DNA of 64,000 nucleotides from Psychrobacillus sp042885655 (GTDB lineage Bacteria; Bacillota; Bacilli; Bacillales_A; Planococcaceae), in NCBI RefSeq assembly GCF_042885655.1, contig NZ_JBHVRO010000013.1, positions 13,882 through 77,881 of the forward strand, written 5' to 3'. Of the stretch, positions 43,690 to 50,852 are shown in pieces. The notes beneath the pieces are model-generated. The model was not told the DNA's origin and did no database searches. It saw nothing but the letters and a program-made list of their open reading frames with translations. A program made the translations under genes and the position numbers. The first letter of the stretch is position 1. Every line of letters starts with the position of its first letter.

Positions 43690-43872
43690 TTAACCTCGAA
43701 AAGTTTGAGCATCAATTTTCGCGACTAGTTGGACACTCTTCTCATGATCTCGCTGTCTACGTAGTTCAACTTTCATCCGCAAGTCTTGACTGTTTCGTAA
43801 TTCTTTGTAGCCGAAACCGTGAACTCCTCTAAACGCGTGGTCCATTTGCTCTGTGTACGGCAACTCTTCCAA
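43690..43872 (-). CDS. Small basic/acidic mixed protein, unknown
   Basis: A 60-residue protein rich in charged residues, without cysteines or membrane segment (HAFRGVHGFGYKELRNSQDL, then RMKVELRRQRDHEKSVQ). A good terminator follows, which supports a real gene. The start is unclear: TTG at 43872 lies 16 bases from AAAGGA, while an ATT three codons upstream has ideal spacing. It sits between suf and the satellite array. No family recognised. Confidence 0.55.
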   Translation of the reverse strand: MEELPYTEQMDHAFRGVHGFGYKELRNSQDLRMKVELRRQRDHEKSVQLVAKIDAQTFRG

Positions 43873-43987
43873 ACTGATAATGAATCATTCCTTTCGATTT
43901 TTAAAACACTTTCATTACTTGTATACCCGTTAACATGGATTACAAAACATATTTTTAAGGAAAGAAATTATCTAGGGGCATTTTGGT

Positions 43988-44741
43988 AGGCGCTCATGGA
44001 CTCCGGGTAGGTGCTTATAGACTCGCTTTAGGTGCTCATGGACTCCAGGTAGGTGCTTATAGCGAACACTCAGGCGCTTCTGTTTTCGTTAGGCGCTTAT
44101 AGACTCGCTTTAGGCGCTCACGGACTCCCGGTAGGTGCTTATAGCCTCACTTTAGGCGCTCACGGACTCCAGGTAGGCACTTATAGCGAACACTTAGGAG
44201 CTCATGCTTTCGTTAGGTGCTTATAGACTCGCTTTAGGCGCTCACGGACTCCCGGTAGGCGCTTATAGCGAACGCTTAGGCGCTTATGCTTTCGTTAGGT
44301 GCTTATAGACTCGCTTTAGGCGCCCACTGACTCCAGGTAGGCGCTTATAGCGAACACTTAGGCGCTTCTGTTTTCGTTAGGCGCTTATAGACTCGCTTTA
44401 GGCGCTCACGGACTCCCGGTAGGTGCTTATAGCGAACACTCAGGCGCTTCTGTTTTCGTTAGGCGCTTATAGACTCGCTTTAGGCGCTCACGGTAGGTGC
44501 TTATAGCGAACACTTAGGCGCTTCTGCTTTCGGTAGGTGCTTATAGACTCACTTTAGGCGCTCATGGACTCCAGGTAGGCGCTTATAGCGAACACTTAGA
44601 CGCTTCTGCTTTCGTTAGGTGCTTATAGACTCGCTTTAGGTGCTCACGGACTCCAGGTAGGCGCTCATTGACTTCCAGTAGATGCTCATGGACTCCAGGT
44701 AGGCGCTTATAATCACCGCTTAGGTGCTTTTGCATTCTCTT
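43988..44741 (+). repeat. Higher-order minisatellite array (about 37 units)
   Basis: A continuous run of 21-base units (one type is 19 bases), nearly all starting TAGGYGCTYA. Four types are told apart by their second half: A ends AGACTCGCTT, B ends CGGACTCCCGG or TGGACTCCAGG, C ends AGCGAACACT, D (19 bases) ends TGYTTTCGT. They follow in fixed order A-B-C-D, a block of about 82 bases repeated eight times, with one ABABCD, one ABBBCD and one truncated B at 44486. The 19-base unit breaks any frame, so it is non-coding. No CRISPR-like spacers. Confidence 0.93.
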
Positions 44742-44811
44742 GCTGCTTATGACAATGCTATTTCTTTGATAAGCATTCATAATGCTTTTTTTCATATCAA
44801 AAGCCTTTCAT

Positions 44812-45771
44812 CTAGTTAATGAAAGGCTTCTTCATTTTATATATCGTGCTTTTGTTATTGCCTTGTTTAATTAAATTAGATTTGGAAAGAATCTTATTAG
44901 CCTCATGTCTATTGTTTAATAGTAGAAACTCTCTACATTCTTTATTGGTGATAGAATCTTTATACAATAAAAAATAGGTAGTTAGTGCATTTTTAAATGC
45001 ATGGGGATCATTAGTTTTACATGCTGGGCAATGCCATGTACGTTTGCGTTTGTGCATACCTATAAAACCGCATTTACTACATTCAGCACCTTTTTTAAGT
45101 TCTTCTGGTTGTATGGAATAATGTTTGGTTAGTGGGAATTTAGCAAATGGGGTATTTTTCATTAGAAGAATATCTTTCCTTTTTTCAATTTCTTCTATAG
45201 TAAGTGTGGGTTTATGCTTTTGAAATTGTCGAAGGTATGGCCTGACATCGTTCCTATTAAGTATTATTGCTTTGTCAGTAGAAGCTTTCACAAAACTATT
45301 ACGGGATGCGAATACAACAGCACCATAGATTGGAACTAAAATATTATGATCCATGAAAAATTGTGAAAGTTGGTATTTGTATTCGTTTAGTTGGAGAGCG
45401 GGGCAAGGGTATTTTTTTATCTCCCCTGTTTCTTTTCGTTGGATGAGCTGGGATGGATTCTCTTGGAACTCTAACTCGCCGATAATATTTTTGACTTCCA
45501 AAATTACTGCACCAAAGGGAGTGATTAGTAAGAAATCCAGTTCGAAAGTATTTTCAGCATGCAGTAACAATTTGTGAAATACATAATATTTAAACGGCAA
45601 CTGCATTTTTTCTAGGTCTTTATATACAACTTCTTCCCCAAAATTCCCTCCTTTTGTTGCACCAATTTCATTCAAAACTTTTAAATACTGTCGATGCTCC
45701 TGTGGTATTCTTTTTAATAGTTTTTCCATTGCTTCCACATGCATAGAATTTACATAAGTTTTAGCAATCAA
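44812..45771 (-). CDS. NERD domain protein with C-terminal zinc ribbon
   Basis: A 319-residue protein with an N-terminal nuclease-related domain (NERD): GNFGEEVVYKDL, ELDFLLITPFGAVILEVKN (Asp and ExK of the restriction-endonuclease-like core) and VYGAV-type strand VPIYGAVVFASRN. A zinc ribbon follows, CSKCGFIGMHKRKRTWHC then PAC, and a C-terminal helical region that may be a winged helix. Probably binds or cuts nucleic acid. TTG start with GAGGTG 8 bases upstream. It is next to a satellite array and not part of a defence operon. Confidence 0.83.
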   Translation of the reverse strand: MIAKTYVNSMHVEAMEKLLKRIPQEHRQYLKVLNEIGATKGGNFGEEVVYKDLEKMQLPFKYYVFHKLLLHAENTFELDFLLITPFGAVILEVKNIIGELEFQENPSQLIQRKETGEIKKYPCPALQLNEYKYQLSQFFMDHNILVPIYGAVVFASRNSFVKASTDKAIILNRNDVRPYLRQFQKHKPTLTIEEIEKRKDILLMKNTPFAKFPLTKHYSIQPEELKKGAECSKCGFIGMHKRKRTWHCPACKTNDPHAFKNALTTYFLLYKDSITNKECREFLLLNNRHEANKILSKSNLIKQGNNKSTIYKMKKPFIN

Positions 45772-45834
45772 TTTTTCATCACCTCGAAATCAGAATAGCA
45801 TGAATAATAAATCAAATCTACTCGTTCTCCAAAA

Positions 45835-45869
45835 TAAAAAAAGCAGACATGATTTTACATGCCTGCTTC
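45835..45869 (-). terminator. Terminator of metNIQ
   Basis: Minus-strand stem AAGCAGGCATG / CATGTCTGCTT (one wobble), then TTTTTTT. Confidence 0.88.
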
Positions 45870-45876
45870 TACTTTA

Positions 45877-46701
45877 TTATTTCACTGGAACAACTGATCC
45901 ATTCCATTTTTCAAGAATGAAATCTTGAATCTCTTTCGATTTTAAAGCTTCTACAAGTTTTTTAATTTCTGGTTTATTTTCATCGCCTTTACGAACAGCG
46001 ATAATATTAACATATGGAGATTCTTTATCTTCTAAAGCGATAGAATCTTTGATTGGATTTAAGCCTGCGTCAATTGCATAGTTAGAGTTGATAAGTACTG
46101 CGTCACCTTCACTATTTTCATACAGTTGTACTAGTAGAGCAGCTTCATAATTAGCATCAAACTTTAAATTTTTTGGATTTTCAACAACATCTTTTACTTC
46201 CGCTTTTGTTTTATCAATACCATCTTTAAGTTTAATCAAACCTTTTGCTTCTAATAGAGATAAAATACGACCGTGGTCGGCAACAGAGTTACTCATAATA
46301 ATAGTAGCGCCTTCTGGTAGCTCTTCTAATGATTTATATTTTTTAGAATAAACACCGATTGGTTCAATATGAATTCCACCTGCGTTTACGAAATCATAGC
46401 CATTGTCTTTAATTTGTGATTCTAGGTAAGGAATGTGTTGGAAATAATTAGCATCTAAAGCTTTAGACTCCAAATCTTTGTTTGGTAAAATATAGTCTTG
46501 GTATGTTTCAATTTTTAGGTCAATGCCTTCTTTAGCTAATATTGGTTTAACTTTCTCTAGAATTTCTGCATGTGGAACGTTAGAAGCTCCTACTACTAGT
46601 TTGGTATTTTCTTTAGCACCATTGCTGCTATCTTTAGCACCACAAGCAGCTAAAGCTAATAAACTTACTGCTAATAATGCTCCTACTAATAATTTCTTCA
46701 T
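45877..46701 (-). CDS. metQ: Methionine ABC transporter substrate-binding lipoprotein MetQ
   Basis: A 274-residue NlpA-type binding protein. Signal peptide with lipobox LAAC (Cys20). Mature part starts KLVVGASNVPHAEILEKVKP, the MetQ signature, with EALDANYFQHIPYLE-type sequence (SKALDANYFQHIPYLESQ) later. It binds D/L-methionine outside the membrane and feeds MetNI. AAAAAGGAG precedes the ATG. Confidence 0.95.
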   Translation of the reverse strand: MKKLLVGALLAVSLLALAACGAKDSSNGAKENTKLVVGASNVPHAEILEKVKPILAKEGIDLKIETYQDYILPNKDLESKALDANYFQHIPYLESQIKDNGYDFVNAGGIHIEPIGVYSKKYKSLEELPEGATIIMSNSVADHGRILSLLEAKGLIKLKDGIDKTKAEVKDVVENPKNLKFDANYEAALLVQLYENSEGDAVLINSNYAIDAGLNPIKDSIALEDKESPYVNIIAVRKGDENKPEIKKLVEALKSKEIQDFILEKWNGSVVPVK

Positions 46702-46763
46702 TACATTTCTCTCCTTTTTATCTGTTTAATAAATATATAATCGAGTAAACTCGTAAACACCAA

Positions 46764-47432
46764 TTATCTTTTATCGATTTTAGATGTAATTAAATCGCCA
46801 ATCCATTGAATTATAAATACCACAATCAAAATAAGAATGGTTGCAACTAGAGTAACATCCCCTCTAGAGCGTTGAAATCCGTCTAAAAAAGCTAGAGTAC
46901 CAAGTCCACCAGCACCAATAATACCCGCCATCGCTGTATACCCAACTAACGAAATACAAGTTACGGTAATACCAGAAACTAATGACGGCAACGATTCAGG
47001 CAATAACACCTTCCATATTATAGTAGAAGTTGTAGCACCCATCGATTTTGCCGCTTCTAAAACTCCTTTGTCAATCTCTCGAAGTCCGATTAATACCATT
47101 CGTGCATAAAACGGTGCTGCTCCTATAACAAGCGCTGGGAATGCAGCATTTGGGCCACGCATTGTACCGACCAGAAATATTGTTAATGGAATCAATAAAA
47201 TAATTAAAATAATAAATGGAATAGAGCGAAATATATTCACAACTGCTCCTGTAAGCCAGTTAGCGAATTTATTGGCCCATGCTTGATGTGGACTAGTTAA
47301 AAATAATAGAAGTCCAAGCGCCAACCCAATAACAAATGTTAATAAAGTTGATATTGCTGTCATATAAAGTGTTTCTAGTGCAGCATCCCACATTTTAGGC
47401 CAATCAACATTTGGAAAAAACGTATTAATCAT
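46764..47432 (-). CDS. metI: Methionine ABC transporter permease MetI
   Basis: A 222-residue permease with five helices. The EAA coupling loop is EAAKSMGATTSTIIWKVLLPE, and GAGGLGTLAFLDGFQR near the C-terminus is typical of MetI. GAGGTGATCAAC precedes the ATG, which overlaps metN by 8 bases. Confidence 0.95.
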   Translation of the reverse strand: MINTFFPNVDWPKMWDAALETLYMTAISTLLTFVIGLALGLLLFLTSPHQAWANKFANWLTGAVVNIFRSIPFIILIILLIPLTIFLVGTMRGPNAAFPALVIGAAPFYARMVLIGLREIDKGVLEAAKSMGATTSTIIWKVLLPESLPSLVSGITVTCISLVGYTAMAGIIGAGGLGTLAFLDGFQRSRGDVTLVATILILIVVFIIQWIGDLITSKIDKR

Positions 47433-48450
47433 TGTTGATCACCTCTGTATTTACTTTTTGTTCGTGTATGAATCGAATTCCTTCATCAATTGCTCTAGCG
47501 TCTCCGTCTAATTGAAGAATTAGTGTTCCATATGCCCCACTCTTCGTATGCGATATATTTCCTTGCACTATGTTTACTTCTAAATCAAATTGCTTTATTA
47601 ATCTAGAGAGAATTGGTTGCTCTGTTTGATCTCCAACAAAAACAAGTTTTATCAACTTCCCATTTGGATATAACTCTCCCAAGTTTTGTATCGTCTGTTT
47701 CGCTTGGTTATTCTCGGAGACTTGTGAAACAAATCGCTTTGTGATGGCCTGCTGTGGATTTTGGAAAACCTCTAATACATCTCCCTCTTCTACCACAACA
47801 CCACTTTCCATAACTGCTACTCGATTACAGATTTTTTGAATGACTTGCATCTCATGGGTAATTAATACGATGGTTAACCCCAATTTTTCATTAATACTTA
47901 CTAACAAATCTAAAATGGAATCCGTTGTTTCCGGATCGAGTGCAGAAGTTGCTTCATCACAAAGCAAAACTTCTGGACCGTTTGCTAATGCTCTAGCAAT
48001 CCCAACTCGTTGCTTCTGACCACCTGATAATTGGGATGGATAATAATCTCCTCTTCCATCCAAACCAACAAGTTCTATAAGTTCCTTCACTCGAGCAGAT
48101 CGTTGTTCTTTAGGTACCCCTGCTATTTCAAGAGGAAAAGCAATATTTTCTGCAACTGTTCTTGACCATAGAAGGTTAAAATGTTGGAAAATCATACTAA
48201 CCTTTTGTCTTACTTGACGTAGCTTAACTTCATTTATGGAAGTAATTTCTTTATTGTTTACGATTATTTGTCCCGAAGTAGGCTTTTCTAATCCATTCAA
48301 TAATCGGATCATGGTACTTTTACCAGCACCACTGTACCCAATAATCCCGAATATTTCACCTTTTTTTATATCAAGATTTACATCATCCACGGCGACAATT
48401 GTACCTTGTTTCGTGCTAAACTTTTTCGAAACATTTTTCAAACTAATCAT
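47425..48450 (-). CDS. metN: Methionine ABC transporter ATPase MetN
   Basis: A 341-residue ATPase with Walker A GYSGAGKST, signature LSGGQKQRVGIARAL, Walker B LLCDEATSALD and H-loop ITHEMQV. The C-terminal NIL (ACT-like) domain from about residue 265 senses methionine and inhibits transport. It is controlled by an S-box riboswitch upstream. AAAGGAGGATTTGC precedes the ATG. Confidence 0.96.
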   Translation of the reverse strand: MISLKNVSKKFSTKQGTIVAVDDVNLDIKKGEIFGIIGYSGAGKSTMIRLLNGLEKPTSGQIIVNNKEITSINEVKLRQVRQKVSMIFQHFNLLWSRTVAENIAFPLEIAGVPKEQRSARVKELIELVGLDGRGDYYPSQLSGGQKQRVGIARALANGPEVLLCDEATSALDPETTDSILDLLVSINEKLGLTIVLITHEMQVIQKICNRVAVMESGVVVEEGDVLEVFQNPQQAITKRFVSQVSENNQAKQTIQNLGELYPNGKLIKLVFVGDQTEQPILSRLIKQFDLEVNIVQGNISHTKSGAYGTLILQLDGDARAIDEGIRFIHEQKVNTEVINND

Positions 48451-48471
48451 GCAAATCCTCCTTTTCTATAA

Positions 48472-48504
48472 TAAAAAGCCCTTCTGCAAAAGAGCAGAAG
48501 GGCT
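48472..48504 (-). terminator. S-box-controlled terminator
   Basis: Perfect 11-bp stem AGCCCTTCTGC / GCAGAAGGGCT followed by TTTTTATT on the minus strand, between the riboswitch and metN. It forms when SAM is bound. Confidence 0.92.
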
Positions 48505-48537
48505 GTATGTTATCATCAAAAATAACAATCATCCATT

Positions 48538-48642
48538 CTCTCATTTCCCAAAGCAATTGCTTTGCGTGACTTGGCACCATTTCATTTTCATGACGGTTGC
48601 CGGGCTTCATAGGGCACTTCCCTCCACCTCTCTTAATAAGAG
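48538..48642 (-). ncRNA. SAM-I (S-box) riboswitch upstream of metNIQ
   Basis: Conserved S-box core on the minus strand: P1 5' arm CTCTTATT (48642-48635) paired with AATGAGAG (48545-48538), AAGAGAGGTGGAGGGA, GCCCTATGAAGCCCGGCAACC, then GGTGCCAAGTC and a P4 CAAAGCAATTGCTTTG. It senses S-adenosylmethionine and prevents transcription of the methionine transporter when SAM is high. Confidence 0.96.
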
Positions 48643-48688
48643 CGACACTATTTAATTGTTGTTAGTAAATCGAATTTTAGCACGACAT

Positions 48689-49009
48689 TCAGTTATCGTC
48701 AACACTTTTTATTATATCAAATAAATAAGGTACTGACTGAAATGCGTATATTTTTTTTAGGACTTTACCATTTTTAGCAATTAACAAACAAGGAACACTC
48801 TCAATTTCGTATTCCATTGCAAGATTCCCTAAATAATTTATATTCGCTTGTCCAATTGAGTAATGCACCAATTCTTTTATTACGAGCATCATCTTAGAAG
48901 CTACTTGGCAAGTGCCACACATTGGCGTGTATATATATAATAGAGAAACATCGGGGCTATTTTTAGCCTTCTCCCATTCTTCTCTCGACCATTCATTCAC
49001 ATCCATCAT
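48689..49009 (-). CDS. yusE: Thioredoxin-like protein (YusE-like)
   Basis: A 106-residue thioredoxin-fold protein with active-site CGTCQVASKM (Cys32 and Cys35 region, CGTC rather than CGPC) and cis-proline in SVPCLLIAKNGKVLK. Cytosolic. Small thiol oxidoreductase role inferred. The start is uncertain between ATG at 49009 and 49006. It follows yusF with a one-base gap. Confidence 0.85.
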   Translation of the reverse strand: MMDVNEWSREEWEKAKNSPDVSLLYIYTPMCGTCQVASKMMLVIKELVHYSIGQANINYLGNLAMEYEIESVPCLLIAKNGKVLKKIYAFQSVPYLFDIIKSVDDN

Positions 49010-49010
49010 C

Positions 49011-49355
49011 CTATAGTAAAAATTCTTTTTTCACTTTAATATTAGCACGATGTAAAATAGAAGCCAAAACTTTGAGTGGAGTTTTTTCTACTTCACCATA
49101 CATCGGACTAATAAATAAGTGAATTGCTTCTGGATATTCTTTCCTGACTACAGCGCGAATTTGTTCACCTGATTTATCCGCATCTAGAAAAGCATAAATC
49201 GGTATGTCTTCAAAAGGACTTAACAGTTCTTCTAATTTCACATTAGAAATCGTACCATTTGTACAAATGATTTCAGTGGCTTCCTCAAGAATAGTTAAAA
49301 GTCTCAATTTATCCGATCTTCCTTCAACAAGAATTACTTTTTCACTGAACTCCAT
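49011..49355 (-). CDS. yusF: Toprim domain protein (YusF-like)
   Basis: A 114-residue stand-alone Toprim fold: VILVEGRSDKLRLL (catalytic Glu) and IYAFLDADKSGEQIR (DxD metal ligands). Small Toprim proteins related to RNase M5 and primase; the actual target is not known. Start at 49355 has GAGGAG 8 bases upstream; a GTG at 49364 is too close to that site. Confidence 0.87.
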   Translation of the reverse strand: MEFSEKVILVEGRSDKLRLLTILEEATEIICTNGTISNVKLEELLSPFEDIPIYAFLDADKSGEQIRAVVRKEYPEAIHLFISPMYGEVEKTPLKVLASILHRANIKVKKEFLL

Positions 49356-49450
49356 TAGCTCCACTCCTCATTCGTCCTATCCATTAGTATATGAAAAAGC
49401 TCCGGATTATATAGTCTGACTGAACCTACAAATTCCTTCACCACCTAAAA

Positions 49451-49705
49451 CACTGCTATAAGCACCTTAGCCTTGGCTATCAGCGCATAACGCAAGTCTA
49501 TCAGCACCTACTAATCACTTCAGCACCTTAACCTTGGCTAGCAGCGCATAACTCAAGTCTATCAGCACCTATTAATCACTTCAGCACCTTAACCTTGGCT
49601 AGCAGCGCATAACACAAGTCTATCAGCACCTGCTAATCACTTAAGCACCTTAGCCTTGGCTAGCAGCTCATAACGCAAGTCTATCAGCACTTAATCGCTG
49701 AGTCT
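49451..49705 (-). repeat. Second minisatellite array, inverse orientation
   Basis: Four blocks of about 61 bases built from three parts: CTATCAGCACCTA with TAATCACTT (23 bases), CAGCACCTTAACCTTGG (17) and CTAGCAGCGCATAACNCAAGT (21). The core CTATMAGCRCC is the reverse complement of the GGYGCTTATAG core in the 43988 array, so both belong to one family placed in opposite directions. Blocks differ at a few bases (CGCA/CTCA/CACA). Confidence 0.88.
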
Positions 49706-49716
49706 ATGAGTAAAAT

Positions 49717-49762
49717 ATAAAAAATAGACATCCAATTAACTAGTAATTGAATGTCTATTATT
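49717..49762 (-). terminator. Terminator of gcvH
   Basis: Minus-strand AATAGACATTCAATTA pairs with AATTGGATGTCTATT (one mismatch), then TTTTTAT. Confidence 0.85.
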
Positions 49763-49803
49763 AATTATATCTAGTAATACCGAATCGAACGGAGATTACT
49801 GTA

Positions 49804-50184
49804 TTATTCTTGAATTAATTCGTCATATTGTTCTGCAGATAATAGTTCATCCATTTCTGATAAATCAGAAGGTTCTACAACGATCATCCATGCATTTTCA
49901 TAAGGAGATTCGTTTACGAATTCAGGGCTATCTTCTAATTCTGAGTTAACTTCTACTACTTTTCCGCTGATAGGTGCGTAAAGTTCCGATACAGTTTTTA
50001 CTGATTCTACACTACCAAATGGATCTCCGGATTTAATATCGTCCCCAACTTGTGGAAGCTCTACAAATACGATATCCCCTAATTCTGATTGTGCAAAATG
50101 TGTAATACCAATGCGTACTTTACCGGCTTCTGTTTTAACCCATTCGTGCTCTTCTGAGTATTTTAATTCTTTAGGTGTGCTCAT
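49804..50184 (-). CDS. gcvH: Glycine cleavage system H protein
   Basis: A 126-residue lipoyl-domain protein. The lipoylated lysine is in GSVESVKTVSELYAPISG, and GITHFAQSELGDIVFVELP is the canonical first half. It shuttles the aminomethyl group in glycine cleavage and, in Bacillales, passes lipoyl groups to the E2 enzymes. gcvT and gcvP are not in the window, a common separation. AGAGGGG precedes the ATG. Confidence 0.96.
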   Translation of the reverse strand: MSTPKELKYSEEHEWVKTEAGKVRIGITHFAQSELGDIVFVELPQVGDDIKSGDPFGSVESVKTVSELYAPISGKVVEVNSELEDSPEFVNESPYENAWMIVVEPSDLSEMDELLSAEQYDELIQE

Positions 50185-50256
50185 GATTTACCCCTCTCAA
50201 TTAGTTATACATTCCCTTTTAATATTCACATATTTCTGTATTAAAAACAAGCTACT

Positions 50257-50619
50257 TTATACGCTTTTCCAAATATGTTCAAACTCTTCTTCCTTGAATC
50301 CAAGGGTTAAATGTTCTCCGTCAAATACAAGGGGTCTTTTTATAAGCATCCCATCAGAAATAAGAGTTTCAATTTGTGCTTCTTCTGTCATATTTGGTAG
50401 CTTGTCCTTCAATTGTAATTCACGATATTTTGTCCCGCTCGTGTTAAACAATTTCTTTAAATCTATATTAGTTGTAGCTAGAATCTCTTTAATCATTTTT
50501 TTGGATGGAGGAGTTTCTACAATATGGTTATTTTCAAATTCCAAGCCATTATCTCTCAACCATTTGCTTGCTTTATTGCATGTACTACATTTAGGATAAC
50601 CAAAAAACTGAATCGTCAT
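50257..50619 (-). CDS. yusI: ArsC/Spx family protein (YusI-like)
   Basis: A 120-residue thioredoxin-fold protein of the ArsC/Spx/MgsR group. FGYPKCSTCNKASKWL holds a CxxC; ALIKRPLVF-type segment reads GMLIKRPLVFDGEHLTLGF with the conserved Arg-Pro. It is more like YusI than classical arsenate reductase and may be a regulator or reductase. AAAGGTG precedes the ATG. Confidence 0.88.
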   Translation of the reverse strand: MTIQFFGYPKCSTCNKASKWLRDNGLEFENNHIVETPPSKKMIKEILATTNIDLKKLFNTSGTKYRELQLKDKLPNMTEEAQIETLISDGMLIKRPLVFDGEHLTLGFKEEEFEHIWKSV

Positions 50620-50648
50620 ATATATATCACCTTTTTTCTTTTTATCAT

Positions 50649-50800
50649 ATCATAATCCCCTTGCGGACTGACAAGTAAGGGGATTATGCGACGAGCTTCG
50701 CGCAGGAGCACACGGGTTTACCACTTGCTGACAAGCAGCGAGCTTTCGAAGGAACACAGAGTTTCCCACTCATCACTGCCACTTTATTTGAAAACAACCA
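50649..50800. repeat. Inverted repeat plus a degenerate tandem block
   Basis: A perfect 12-bp inverted repeat CATAATCCCCTT / AAGGGGATTATG (50651-50688) lacks a T run. It is followed by two similar segments: GCGACGAGCTTCGCG with AGGAGCACACGGGTTTACCA, and GCAGCGAGCTTTCGA with AGGAACACAGAGTTTCCCA. They look like decayed parts of the GC-rich repeat family. Confidence 0.5.
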
Positions 50801-50810
50801 TAACTCATAG

Positions 50811-50843
50811 AAAAAAGCCGATTCGCAATAAGAATCGGCTTTC
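50811..50843 (-). terminator. Terminator of fadNAE
   Basis: Minus-strand stem AAAGCCGATTC / GAATCGGCTTT with TTTTTTC after it. Confidence 0.92.
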
Positions 50844-50852
50844 TAAACTTTA

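Noticed and set aside
43988..44741. CRISPR array
   Set aside because: Units are contiguous related variants; there are no unique spacers, no constant repeat of CRISPR length and no cas genes.
44583..44795. 70-codon frame in the minisatellite (heptad-like repeats)
   Set aside because: Only an effect of 21-base units; 19-base units break the frame elsewhere in the array.
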